Source: Desulfoferrobacter suflitae
Lineage (GTDB): Bacteria; Desulfobacterota; Syntrophobacteria; Syntrophobacterales; Syntrophobacteraceae
NCBI RefSeq assembly: GCF_022603395.1
Contig: NZ_JAIBKA010000013.1
Location: 62,001-126,000, forward strand
Direction of reading: 5' to 3'
Length of the DNA: 64,000 nt
Every line of letters begins with the position of its first letter. Within the stretch, counting starts at the first letter, position 1. This document shows, one piece after another, positions 55,989 through 63,642 of this stretch. The position numbers were made by a program, and so were the translations under genes. The notes under the pieces are model-generated. The model was not told the origin of the DNA. It was given only the letters and a program-made list of their open reading frames with translations, and made no database searches.

Positions 55989-56176
55989 TGGCTCCTGGCT
56001 CCTGGCTCCTGGCTCCTGGCTCCTGCCTCCTGGCTTCTGGCTCCTGGCTTCTGGCTTCTGGCTTCTGGCTTCTGGCTTCTGGCTTCTGGCTTCTGGCTTC
56101 TGGCTCCTGGCTCCTGGCTCCTGGCTTCTGGCTTCTGGCTTCTGGCTCCTGGCTTCTGGCTTCTGGCTTCTGGCTA
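55989..56176 (+). repeat. Heptanucleotide array 2 (TGGCTCC/TGGCTTC, 26 units)
   Basis: Twenty-six in-register 7-base units from 55989 to 56170, then a partial TGGCTA to 56176. Ten units are TGGCTCC, fifteen TGGCTTC and one TGCCTCC. The two types come in blocks: five CC-type and the variant, then one TTC, one CC, eight TTC, three CC, three TTC, one CC, three TTC. On the minus strand the array begins directly at the tyrosine kinase stop codon (TAG then CCAGAAG). Confidence 0.95.
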
Positions 56177-57001
56177 ATAGTATCTCCCCACCATGTCCGG
56201 CGCCACATCATTCAACACCATACCCAACACCTTCTCCCGCGGGATGCGGTCAAGAGCCGTTTTGATATTTTCCTGCAATGTGCGCTCTTGCCTGGCCACC
56301 AGCAGAATACAATCCACATAGTCCGAAATGACGACAGGATCGGGGCAGACACTGATGCCTGGAGTGTCCAGTATCACGTAGCGGTCTTCATAGCGCTCCT
56401 TCAATTCCTTAATGAGCGCTTCCATCTTGGGGGATCCCAGCATCTCGGTGGCGCGGCTGACTCTGCCCCCCGCCAGCAGCACCGATAACTTAGGTATTCC
56501 GGGATTGATCAGCAACTCTTCGAGCGGAGTTCCGTCAAGAAAATACGATTTCAATCCGGGGACATCAGACCCGATTCCAAGCAGATGGTGCAGACTCGGC
56601 CGCCGAAAATCCAAATCGACCAGCAGCGTGGTCTGCCTGGCATCCTTTGCGATGCTGATGGCCAGGTTGGCAGCCACCAGGCTCTTCCCTTCCCCGTCCC
56701 CAAACCCGGATATCTGAATGGTATTCCACTTTTTCGGCCGGGTGCGCTGAAAAATTTGCGTGCGCAACAGCTTGAACTGGTCGCTCACCAGACTGGTCTC
56801 GTCGATAACGGCAATGCGGTTGTTCAGCAGCGTTTCCCTGGGGACCTCTACAATACAGGTTGTGGCGGAGCATAAGTCGATTTCCTGCAGCGGGGCTTCT
56901 TCCTTGGGCTCTTCCGGCTGCTCTGCGGTCGGCTCCCGCCCCGAAGACTGTTTCAAGCGCTCCGCTTTAGCCCGCTCCAGGGCCTTTTTGATATGGCTCA
57001 T
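56174..57001 (-). CDS. Exopolysaccharide tyrosine autokinase (PEP-CTERM locus type)
   Basis: A 275-residue BY-kinase without a membrane domain. Walker A is GFGDGEGKS (~99-107), Walker A' LLVDLDFRRPS (~126-136) and Walker B YVILDTPG. The N-terminus MSHIKKALERAKAERLKQ is typical of the PEP-CTERM locus subfamily. It partners with the chain-length protein encoded upstream and controls polymer length by phosphorylation. The C-terminus ends GRYY with only two tyrosines. The heptamer array begins at the stop codon, so a longer tyrosine-rich tail may have been lost. Confidence 0.87.
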   Translation of the reverse strand: MSHIKKALERAKAERLKQSSGREPTAEQPEEPKEEAPLQEIDLCSATTCIVEVPRETLLNNRIAVIDETSLVSDQFKLLRTQIFQRTRPKKWNTIQISGFGDGEGKSLVAANLAISIAKDARQTTLLVDLDFRRPSLHHLLGIGSDVPGLKSYFLDGTPLEELLINPGIPKLSVLLAGGRVSRATEMLGSPKMEALIKELKERYEDRYVILDTPGISVCPDPVVISDYVDCILLVARQERTLQENIKTALDRIPREKVLGMVLNDVAPDMVGRYY

Positions 57002-57027
57002 GCGGTTTCTCCCAATCCATATAAATC

Positions 57028-57114
57028 TCTCACAGAGTTGTGATGCTCTAATCTATTCCTCTGCGCTCTCTGTGTGCGCTATGAGAGACACCCTCCGCTC
57101 CGCTCTCTGTGAGA
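57028..57114. repeat. TCTCACAGAG...CTCTGTGAGA inverted repeat in the kinase/chain-length gap
   Basis: TCTCACAGAG (57028-57037) and its exact reverse complement CTCTGTGAGA (57105-57114) span most of the 120-base gap. Copies of CTCTGTG/CTCTGCG blocks fill the middle. A matching pair is at 58889-58971. Confidence 0.7.
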
Positions 57115-57121
57115 AACCGGC

Positions 57122-58867
57122 TCACACAGGGAACTTCCTCTGCATCAGCCGCATCAGCTTGGCATAAAAGATATACAGATCCATTACGAAGAAATGAAAA
57201 ATGGCCACCGCCAGCACGACAACGCTCACGGCGCCGACAATCCACGCCAGCCTCTTCCTTCTGGTATGAATTCGATCACGTTCCGTGATGATGCGGGGAA
57301 TGAGTGCAAAGACCGGGATACCCGTCTGTTCCTCGAGGGTTCGGACATCGCGCACGCTGGTGTCGCTAAACTCGCGCAGCGACGCAAGGCCCACCGCAGC
57401 CCCGATGCCCAGCACCACACCGATCAGCATGATCGCCAAACGATTCGGCCTTGCCGGCTCCTCGGGCAGGAATGCCGGCTCGACAACCTTGAAATTCTCG
57501 CCCAGCTGCTCTTCTTCCATCCCCTGCGCCACCCGTGCGGCGAGGAGCTTCTGGTACAGTTCAGTATAATGGGCCCTGGCATTTTCGTAGTCGGTGGTGA
57601 GCTCATTGTATTCCTTGGCCACCTCGGGCATTGCACGAAGTTTTTGATAAACTTCTGCAATCTGCTCTTCGGTCCTCTGCTTTTCGGCTTTCAGGGAATT
57701 GATGGTGGCGTCGGACTTATCCAGGTCCGTTTTCAGTGCCACATAAGCCGGATTGGTCGCCCTGCTCACGGGCGCACTGCGCCCCTCTCTGGATTCCGCC
57801 TGCAACGATGCCTGCTCCTGCCTGGCGAACTGCAGTTCCTGGACAGTCTTTTGAACATCCGGGTGCTTCTCGGTATAGCGCGATCGCAAATCGGCCAGCT
57901 TCAGCTCCAGCTCGCGAACCCGCCGGCGCGCGCGGTCCACCCCCAGCGGATCACTGACGCTGCGCGACAGTTCGGCAATTTCCTGATCCTTGGCCTTAAC
58001 CTGCGGGTGCTTATCCGAATAGCGCGCCACCAGGGCCGCCCGCTCCAACTGTGTCTGCTGCAGCCTCTCCTCCGGGCTCATCACGCGCTCGTTGCCGCCC
58101 GAGTAGGGATCGACCGTGGCGAGCCGGTTGCGAATGGTCGCCCGCTGCTCTTCCAGGGAACGGATCTGCATGTTGATGTTGCCGATGTCGGAATTCAGTT
58201 TTTCCAACTTCTGCATATTGAGGGTTGTGAACTCGGGCAGTGTTTCCAGGTGCTTCTGGCGATAGACCGCCAACTCGGACTGCAAAGATTCCATCTTCCG
58301 TTTCGCCTGCTCCATCTGTTCTTCCAAAAACCGCGCAGTGCCGCGCGCATGCCTCTCGCGCGCCTCCAAATTTCTTTCCATATAGTAGGATGCAATTTCG
58401 TTGGCCACCATCTGAGCCTTCTTCGGACTCTCGTCCTCATAGGAGAGCTCGAAGGCAATGGTCATCAGAATCGGTCGGTCCTTTTCCCGCTTGATTTCCG
58501 CATCGATGGGCTCGACCTTGATGCGCTCTTTGATTTTCTCCACCAGATCTTCGGCGGTGAGCTTTTCCCGCTTGTCGGGCAACAGATCGTATTTTTCCAC
58601 CAGGCTCAAAATTTTAGATCGCGAAGTCACTTCCTGGGTGATGGATTGGATTCGTTGATCCGCATAACTGGTGACGGTCGAAGGCACAAGATCGGATGGT
58701 ATCTGCGGGTCCTGAATGAGGATGGTCGCCGACGACTGATAGACATTGGGCAAAATCAGGGCAATGACGCCAACTATCAGGACAACGCCAAAAAATGGAA
58801 CAATGAGCCACCATTTGCGATTCTTGATAATCTCTTTTATTCTTTTCAGGTCCTGAGCCTGCTCCAT
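57122..58867 (-). CDS. Polysaccharide chain-length determinant (Wzz/PCP type, PEP-CTERM locus)
   Basis: A 581-residue inner-membrane protein. An N-terminal helix (WWLIVPFFGVVLIVGVIAL) and a C-terminal helix (IVGAVSVVVLAVAIFHFFV) enclose a long periplasmic region with coiled coils (ARFLEEQMEQAKRKMESLQ; VRELELKLADLRSRYTEK). The Pro-rich block FLPEEPARPNRLAIM before the last helix is the Wzz signature. It sets polymer length together with the cytoplasmic tyrosine kinase next to it. The gaps on both sides carry TCTCACAGAG inverted repeats. Confidence 0.9.
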   Translation of the reverse strand: MEQAQDLKRIKEIIKNRKWWLIVPFFGVVLIVGVIALILPNVYQSSATILIQDPQIPSDLVPSTVTSYADQRIQSITQEVTSRSKILSLVEKYDLLPDKREKLTAEDLVEKIKERIKVEPIDAEIKREKDRPILMTIAFELSYEDESPKKAQMVANEIASYYMERNLEARERHARGTARFLEEQMEQAKRKMESLQSELAVYRQKHLETLPEFTTLNMQKLEKLNSDIGNINMQIRSLEEQRATIRNRLATVDPYSGGNERVMSPEERLQQTQLERAALVARYSDKHPQVKAKDQEIAELSRSVSDPLGVDRARRRVRELELKLADLRSRYTEKHPDVQKTVQELQFARQEQASLQAESREGRSAPVSRATNPAYVALKTDLDKSDATINSLKAEKQRTEEQIAEVYQKLRAMPEVAKEYNELTTDYENARAHYTELYQKLLAARVAQGMEEEQLGENFKVVEPAFLPEEPARPNRLAIMLIGVVLGIGAAVGLASLREFSDTSVRDVRTLEEQTGIPVFALIPRIITERDRIHTRRKRLAWIVGAVSVVVLAVAIFHFFVMDLYIFYAKLMRLMQRKFPV

Positions 58868-58888
58868 GCCGCCCCCTAAATAGAATGT

Positions 58889-58971
58889 TTCTCACAGAGG
58901 TAAAAGAGACCACAGCGTCTTGTGCACATGTTTCCTCTTTCCTCTCCAGGTCCTCTGCGCACTCTGTGAGA
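58889..58971. repeat. TCTCACAGAG...CTCTGTGAGA inverted repeat in the chain-length/outer-membrane gap
   Basis: TCTCACAGAG (58889-58898) pairs exactly with CTCTGTGAGA (58962-58971). The layout is the same as in the neighbouring gap at 57028-57114, although the middle sequence differs. Confidence 0.7.
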
Positions 58972-58998
58972 ACCACCCCAACAGCCTCCGCCATCTGC

Positions 58999-60222
58999 TC
59001 AATCGAGCAGCCTGGGCAGTTCGTAAGTGAGCATCAGCCAGGCTCGAAATCGGTCGGCAGTGGCCTCCCTTCCGCCCTGGTCCCGCAGCTGATAAGCATA
59101 CGAACCGCCCACGCTCAGCCAGAGGTCCTTGCTGAGGTTGCGCCTCAGAGTGGGTGCAAATTGAACATAGTTGACGTCTTCACTCACCCCCTCGCCGCCG
59201 ATCTGCCTGTTGTAGTACCAGTTCAAGTCGCAGTACAGGGAAGTAACCTCGGAGAAATCATAACTCAATTTGGTTCTCAAGTAATTCCGTTCGAAGGTGC
59301 GTGCGTCCGCCGTATTGTACTGGTCCCTTCCGGCCGACAGAAACATCTTGACCCGCTCGCTCCATTCTTTTTCCAGATTGGCGAGAAAGGAAAAGCCGAA
59401 GTCGCTGGTATTGCGCGTTTTCTCGACCAATTCCAGCTGTCCGTCGATGATTTCGAAGGCGAAAAAAGGGCTTTCCGTCCAGGTCAGCAGGTAGCCGCCG
59501 CCCAGGGTGAACGTGGTGGTTTCGCTGAACTGCCGTTCCCAGAAGAGGAGCTGCTGGAGATATCGTATGATTGCGGAATCCGCATACGATCGGTACGAGT
59601 AAACGGTATCCACGCCCACGCTGTCCTTCTCGCTGAGCGCCACGGCGGGCCGCACCGCCGCCTGCCAGTAGCTGCTGTCGGGAAAGGCGTCGCTCTGGTA
59701 AGTGATCCGGCCGCCGCTGGCGGAAACCGCGCAGGAGAGCGTTTCCGAAAATTGATAGGTCTGCGTACTGCCCAATTCGTAAAGATAGCGCTCGACCCGC
59801 TGAGTGGTGATGCCCGCCTCTTCCACCTGCGATTCCAGCGTGGTGTCCTTGGTGAAGCGCGCGTTGAACTGGGACGTAAACCGTTCCGACCAGGCATGCG
59901 CCAGTGAGGCGCTGGTGTAGTTTTCCACCACATCGAGATCCTGGTTCTTGATGTACTTTTTTCCGGCCACAACGCTGTCGAATATGAACTTGGTTTGCTC
60001 GCTCTCGGCAAATATTTTGAGTTGCGGATAGGCGATCAAAATAAAATCATCGATCACATTATCGGAGCTGAATAGCACGTTACTGTCATACTCGGAAGTG
60101 GCCCGAATGGATGGATTGGCGTACCAGTCCATGGCAAAAGCCACTTCAATCCAGGCACTGAGCAACAGCAGCAGGGCCACCGCACGCGATGCCGTATGCA
60201 ATTGACCATGTCGGCGTTTCAA
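58999..60222 (-). CDS. Outer-membrane beta-barrel protein of the PEP-CTERM system
   Basis: A ~407-residue protein with a signal peptide (AVALLLLLSAWIEVAFA) and then alternating beta strands rich in aromatic residues (YANPSIRATSEYDSNVLF, TFTLGGGYLLTW, SLYCDLNWYYNRQI), ending in an aromatic/leucine strand. It matches the PEP-CTERM-associated outer-membrane family. It probably forms the outer-membrane part of polymer export. TTG 60222 follows AGGAGGGGGGAG by 6 bases, so this start is preferred over ATG 60276, which would put the Shine-Dalgarno within the gene. Confidence 0.82.
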   Translation of the reverse strand: MKRRHGQLHTASRAVALLLLLSAWIEVAFAMDWYANPSIRATSEYDSNVLFSSDNVIDDFILIAYPQLKIFAESEQTKFIFDSVVAGKKYIKNQDLDVVENYTSASLAHAWSERFTSQFNARFTKDTTLESQVEEAGITTQRVERYLYELGSTQTYQFSETLSCAVSASGGRITYQSDAFPDSSYWQAAVRPAVALSEKDSVGVDTVYSYRSYADSAIIRYLQQLLFWERQFSETTTFTLGGGYLLTWTESPFFAFEIIDGQLELVEKTRNTSDFGFSFLANLEKEWSERVKMFLSAGRDQYNTADARTFERNYLRTKLSYDFSEVTSLYCDLNWYYNRQIGGEGVSEDVNYVQFAPTLRRNLSKDLWLSVGGSYAYQLRDQGGREATADRFRAWLMLTYELPRLLD

Positions 60223-60437
60223 TGTGAACTCCCCCCTCCTCAAGAGTTCCAAATTCCATCTGTCAGCCCCTGACACTCCATTATGGATACAGCGTTTTTC
60301 GACTTATGTAAAGATATCTTTATGATAGAAGCCAATTATTTGCGGCTTCAGTTTGCCGGAGAGGGTCAACGAACAAACGGTGCGATTTTTTGAAAGCAAT
60401 TGGTGTCCTTCAGATCCTCCTTCATAACAAAAAGTTA

Positions 60438-60466
60438 TTGTATTATCAAAATATTGGAAATATATT
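60438..60466 (+). promoter_or_regulatory. Candidate sigma-70 promoter upstream of the GEMM element
   Basis: TTGTAT (60438-60443) and TATATT (60461-60466) are separated by 17 bases, in an AT-rich stretch between the divergent outer-membrane and PEP-CTERM genes. It would start an RNA ~70 bases before the riboswitch. Confidence 0.35.
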
Positions 60467-60544
60467 AGGTAAAATATCTACCCAAATTATCCCCCTAAGA
60501 ATCCCCCTTGTATGCTTGTAAAACCTCAATTAAGTTACAAACTA

Positions 60545-60620
60545 ACCAGAAGGGGCCAAACCCATTGTGAAGTGGGGACGGAAAACCACGGGTCTTAAAA
60601 TAAAGATAGCCGGGTTGCCT
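60545..60620 (+). ncRNA. GEMM-I (cyclic-dinucleotide) riboswitch aptamer
   Basis: The stretch has the GEMM-I layout. CCAAACC (60555-60561) leads into stem CCCATT-[GTGA]-AGTGGG (GNRA-type loop, 60561-60576), then GGGACGGAAAACCACGGG (60575-60592), the GTCTT...AAGAT stem and AGCCGGGTTGCC. The tetraloop, the GGGACG and the GCCGGGTTGCC segments are conserved features of delta-proteobacterial GEMM RNAs. The 3' end overlaps a terminator hairpin. It lies ~120 bases upstream of a PEP-CTERM gene. The ligand (c-di-GMP or cGAMP) cannot be decided by eye. Confidence 0.85.
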
Positions 60621-60646
60621 GGTAGAGGCAATCCGGCTTTTTTATT
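60609..60646 (+). terminator. Intrinsic terminator, the expression platform of the GEMM riboswitch
   Basis: GCCGGGTTGCCT (60609-60620) pairs over 12 positions (one G-T) with AGGCAATCCGGC (60626-60637) around the loop GGTAG, followed by TTTTTTATT. The 5' arm is the same sequence that closes the GEMM aptamer, so ligand-bound aptamer and terminator exclude each other. Confidence 0.9.
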
Positions 60647-60738
60647 GGGGGAACCTGGTCAGAGCAAGAGCTGGATTGGAGTTGAAAAGGAAGAAACGGT
60701 TCATCCCTTCAGAAGGCATAGAACAGAAGAGGGAATCA

Positions 60739-61515
60739 ATGAATAGAAAAGCTGGTTACATCATCGCATTGGCTTTCATCCTGTGCCTGGTGTTTCAAAT
60801 CCGCGAAGGCTGCGCCAGCTTTTATATCGATGACTCGCCGCAGGGGGCGGCCACCTACTGGGGTGGAGACGAGCAGGTTGTGAATCTGCCCAACAGTGAT
60901 TTCATCGGTACCGGCTATGATGTGAGCGGAATGACCATCAGCCTGGATGGAAATCAGATGAGCGTGAGGTTGGACGGGGATTATTTCAAAACTTATGCCG
61001 ACTATTTGAATACCGGGCGAACCGATCTGGACGAGGCGATCTACGATCCGGGTGATCTTTACATTGCTTCCAAGGGTTGGAAGGCGGACAATTCTCACGC
61101 CCACTACGCCTCTGATATTTTCACCTTCCATGAAGGCTGGGATTACGTGATCGACTGGCGAACGGGCCAGCTGTACACTCTGACTTTTTCCGACGGCATC
61201 GATAATCCCATCAAGTACACCGACGTATCCAGGACAGGCCAGGCTCACACGGGAGGCTACGGGGATCCCATATCTGTGGCGACCGTGAACCTGAATCTAT
61301 CCGAATATTACATGGAATTCATTTTCACCATTGACGGGCTGGATCTGCAGGACGGGTTCGGTCTGCATTGGACAATGGCATGCGGCAATGATGTGGTGGA
61401 AGGGGCGGTGAACAGCCCGGGGCCTGTCCCCGTTCCGCCATCGGTTCTGTTGTTGGGTTCGGGGTTGTTGGGTTTGATAGGATTGAATTACCGGACGAAA
61501 AGATCTGTGAGTTAG
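60739..61515 (+). CDS. PEP-CTERM-sorted secreted protein under GEMM control
   Basis: A 258-residue secreted protein. The signal peptide (AGYIIALAFILCLVFQI) precedes a beta-rich domain (QVVNLPNSDFIGTGYDVSGM start, LYIASKGW). The C-terminus is a sorting tag: VPVPPSVLLLGSGLLGLIGL, then the basic tail NYRTKRSVS. This is the delta-type PEP-CTERM signal recognised by exosortase, which anchors or releases the protein at the surface with the exopolysaccharide. GAGGG precedes ATG 60739; a TTG at 60676 is less likely. The transcript begins with the GEMM-terminator element, so production should follow cyclic-dinucleotide levels. Confidence 0.85.
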   Translation: MNRKAGYIIALAFILCLVFQIREGCASFYIDDSPQGAATYWGGDEQVVNLPNSDFIGTGYDVSGMTISLDGNQMSVRLDGDYFKTYADYLNTGRTDLDEAIYDPGDLYIASKGWKADNSHAHYASDIFTFHEGWDYVIDWRTGQLYTLTFSDGIDNPIKYTDVSRTGQAHTGGYGDPISVATVNLNLSEYYMEFIFTIDGLDLQDGFGLHWTMACGNDVVEGAVNSPGPVPVPPSVLLLGSGLLGLIGLNYRTKRSVS

Positions 61516-61669
61516 ACCTAATAATCAGGGGATACCAGTATCAGAGTCAAGTATTTTTGGTTGAAGGATAGATTGAGCTTGAGCCAGTTTTTGAGATTGA
61601 TGGTTTGGAGTTGTCTTTAGCTGGTCAATGAATTGAAAATCGCCACATTACTTAAAGGAGGTAAAGATC

Positions 61670-62350
61670 ATGCGCAACTTAAATTTGAAGAAGTTATCTG
61701 TAGTCAGTGGGCTAATGTTATGTTTATTTATTTTCAACTCAACATGCTTAGCTAGTTCAGTACCCATCGTCGCTGATCCCAGCGAGAGCAGTAATACAAA
61801 CAGCTACGGTCGATTTACCGGAACGATTACTTATGATGCAACAAGCAACTCCCTAGCAACCCTAACATTTAATTTGAACAATACAACGGATATTAACATA
61901 GGTGGATTTCTGACCGCATTTGTCTTTAACAACCCAGATAGCACAAAAATTACAGGTTGGTCATTGACGGGTTCTCCTACAGGTTTTCAGCTTTTCACAT
62001 CAGCCTCCGCTAATCCATTTGGCACTTTCGATTTTCTGATTAGTGCTCAAGGTAACGATTTTGAGGGTGGTGGAAAGCCTAAAGGAATTGCTGCCGGGTC
62101 TTCGGGAACCTTCATCTTGTCGTTAACCGGAAATAATTTGCTGTCCCTCGACGTGCAGGATTTTATTAACGCTACAACAAGTTCAAGCAAGGGTGACCAG
62201 TTCTTTGTTGCCCGCTTCAAAGGCTTTAATAATGTAACCCCTGACAGCGATAAGGTCCCAGCAAATGCAGTTCCAATCCCCGGAGCAGCCTGGCTGTTCG
62301 GCTCTGGGTTGCTGGGCCTGGTGGCCCTGAAAAGGAAGCTAAAAGGTTAG
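61670..62350 (+). CDS. PEP-CTERM-sorted secreted protein, AT-rich
   Basis: A 226-residue secreted protein. The signal peptide (LSVVSGLMLCLFIFNSTCLAS) is followed by a beta-sandwich-like domain rich in S, T, N and G, with no cysteine (FTGTITYDATSNSLATLTF). The C-terminal tag is VPIPGAAWLFGSGLLGLVAL plus KRKLKG. AAAGGAGG precedes ATG 61670. The base composition is visibly more AT-rich than that of every neighbour, as is the ~150-base leader, which suggests later acquisition. It may be read through from the PEP-CTERM gene upstream or have its own promoter. Function is structural or adhesive at best guess. Confidence 0.82.
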   Translation: MRNLNLKKLSVVSGLMLCLFIFNSTCLASSVPIVADPSESSNTNSYGRFTGTITYDATSNSLATLTFNLNNTTDINIGGFLTAFVFNNPDSTKITGWSLTGSPTGFQLFTSASANPFGTFDFLISAQGNDFEGGGKPKGIAAGSSGTFILSLTGNNLLSLDVQDFINATTSSSKGDQFFVARFKGFNNVTPDSDKVPANAVPIPGAAWLFGSGLLGLVALKRKLKG

Positions 62351-62411
62351 ATTCGCGAACCAGAGGCTTTTTCAAGCATTCGAATAAACTGTGACGGGCG
62401 GGATTCAAGTG

Positions 62412-62451
62412 AAAAGCCGGTGGAAGAAGCGGTCGCTTCCACCGGCTTTTT
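62412..62451. terminator. Bidirectional intrinsic terminator between convergent genes
   Basis: AAAAGCCGGTGGAAG (62412-62426) pairs with CTTCCACCGGCTTTTT (62436-62451). The A-run on one side and T-run on the other allow it to stop both the plus-strand PEP-CTERM transcript and the minus-strand export gene. Confidence 0.9.
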
Positions 62452-62542
62452 CTTCACACCACTGCTATCAACAACGGATGGATACACCGGCAAGCCTCAA
62501 GCCTCCAACCGTGTCTTTATCTCCACTCCTGTAGCTTCGTGC

Positions 62543-63121
62543 CTACGGCACCACCACCACGTCCCCTCGCTCCAGCACAATATTTTGCTCCAGGTGCCTG
62601 CCCTTTTTAACATCCTTGTAGTTGAACGGCAGGCGCACCGTTTTGTCCCCCTCCTGGCGCAGCACGGAAATTTTATCTTCGTCGGCGAAGGTGATGGGGC
62701 CGCCGGCCAAAGCCAGGGCCTGCAGCACGGTGATGGGCTTGGAGACATTGAACATGCCGGGCTTGGCGACTTTGCCCAGCACATAATACTGCAGGCTGGT
62801 GAGCTGCGTGACCGAAACATTGGCAATGGCCCCCGGTATGAACACTTTGGCTTTTTTCTCCACCGCCTCTTTGACCTGCGTTGTGGTTTTGCCCGCCGCC
62901 TGGATGTCACCGATCAGGGGAAACGATACCTTGCCGTCCGGCCTCACCACCAGCTCTCCCTTGGTGAGCGCCTCCTCGCCGTAAACCGAAATCTCAAGAA
63001 CATCCGACGGCGCGATGATGTAATCGCCCTCGGCGGCAAGACAGCCCGCCGAGCCAAAACCGCTTAAGGATATGACAACCAAAGCCAAAGCCAAACCCGC
63101 AAGCCACCGACCCTCTCTCAT
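62543..63121 (-). CDS. Polysaccharide export protein (Wza-like, PEP-CTERM locus)
   Basis: A 192-residue outer-membrane auxiliary protein. An N-terminal signal with lipobox-like GFGSAGC precedes the Poly_export domain (YIIAPSDVLEISVYGEE; ELVVRPDGKVSFPLIGDI) and the SLBB-type region (YYVLGKVAKPGMFNVSKPITVLQALALAGG, quoted by parts). It is shorter than Wza, as in the PEP-CTERM-associated export subfamily. GGGAGG precedes ATG 63121. It lies apart from the rest of the export genes, because the two PEP-CTERM genes intervene. It partners with the chain-length protein and the kinase encoded at 56-59 kb. Confidence 0.88.
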   Translation of the reverse strand: MREGRWLAGLALALVVISLSGFGSAGCLAAEGDYIIAPSDVLEISVYGEEALTKGELVVRPDGKVSFPLIGDIQAAGKTTTQVKEAVEKKAKVFIPGAIANVSVTQLTSLQYYVLGKVAKPGMFNVSKPITVLQALALAGGPITFADEDKISVLRQEGDKTVRLPFNYKDVKKGRHLEQNIVLERGDVVVVP

Positions 63122-63504
63122 AACAGCCTCCCTCTATTCCGATCAAAAAAACCTCTGTGCGCTCCAAGCGCTCTGTGGGAGCTGCTCTTTTTTCTCTCAC
63201 AGAGGCCGCAGGGAGCGCAGAGCTTCTCAAGCAAAAAGATCCGCCACAGGTTTATGATGCGGGTTATACCATCTTTGAGCAGAACTTCGTTGAAATTTAT
63301 CAACAGCCCAAGCGGTTTGTCGGCCGGCCGAAGATACGTGAGCAGCTGTTTTTTGTGCAGCGGCCGGACCTGCTCGACCGATTTCAGCTCAACCACCACC
63401 ACGCCCGCCACCGGCAGGTCCATGCGGAAGCCATGTTCATCGATCTTTGTAGGTTATCGGTATGATTGAAATTCGTATGCCAGGAATTGGGAAACTCGTG
63501 TTTG
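63118..63504 (-). pseudogene. Decayed GxxExxY-family gene
   Basis: The minus strand encodes GFRMDLPVAGVVVVELKSVE, then PLHKKQLLTYLR and LGLLINFNEVLLKDGITRI, the C-terminal half of a GxxExxY protein. Just upstream the reading frame changes: ISIIPITYKDR is in a second frame and LRKHEF-like RKHEF in a third, so at least two frameshifts separate the parts, and the GxxExxY N-terminus is missing. The end runs on in frame through repeat sequence and overlaps the export gene start. The missing part lies against the palindrome at 63505-63583. Confidence 0.65.
63171..63204. repeat. CTCTGTGGGA/TCTCACAGAG hairpin
   Basis: CTCTGTGGGA (63171-63180) pairs with TCTCACAGAG (63195-63204) with one G-T, around a 14-base loop. 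It is a third member of the repeat found in the gaps at 57028 and 58889. More CTCTGTGAGAG copies occur at about 63690-63745. Confidence 0.55.
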
Positions 63505-63583
63505 CGTAGGTCAGGGTGCGACTGGAAGGAGCTCCCTGACGTCACGATTTTGTCAGGGAGTGCTGCGCACACCCTGACCTACG
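63505..63583. repeat. Nested 79-base palindrome
   Basis: The outer arms CGTAGGTCAGGGTG (63505-63518) and CACCCTGACCTACG (63570-63583) are exact reverse complements. The inner arms CTCCCTGAC (63532-63540) and GTCAGGGAG (63552-63560) are too, with an 11-base loop. The CAGGG/CCCTG core is repeated in both stems. It resembles a REP/MITE-like element. No transposase gene of the REP-associated type is in the window. Confidence 0.8.
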
Positions 63584-63642
63584 GAGGATTTTGCACATGC
63601 TCCAAAGCTGTTTCCAAATTTCAGTATACGATTTTTCCGTGA

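Noticed and set aside
55989-56176. CRISPR-like array
   Set aside because: The units are contiguous 7-mers without spacers, and no cas gene is in the window. It is a tandem repeat.
55948-56488. Open frames through the heptamer array encoding QKPEARS/LAPGSW-type repeats on both strands
   Set aside because: They are simple translations of the 7-base repeat. The array is intergenic and its unit length gives a long open frame without any gene signal.
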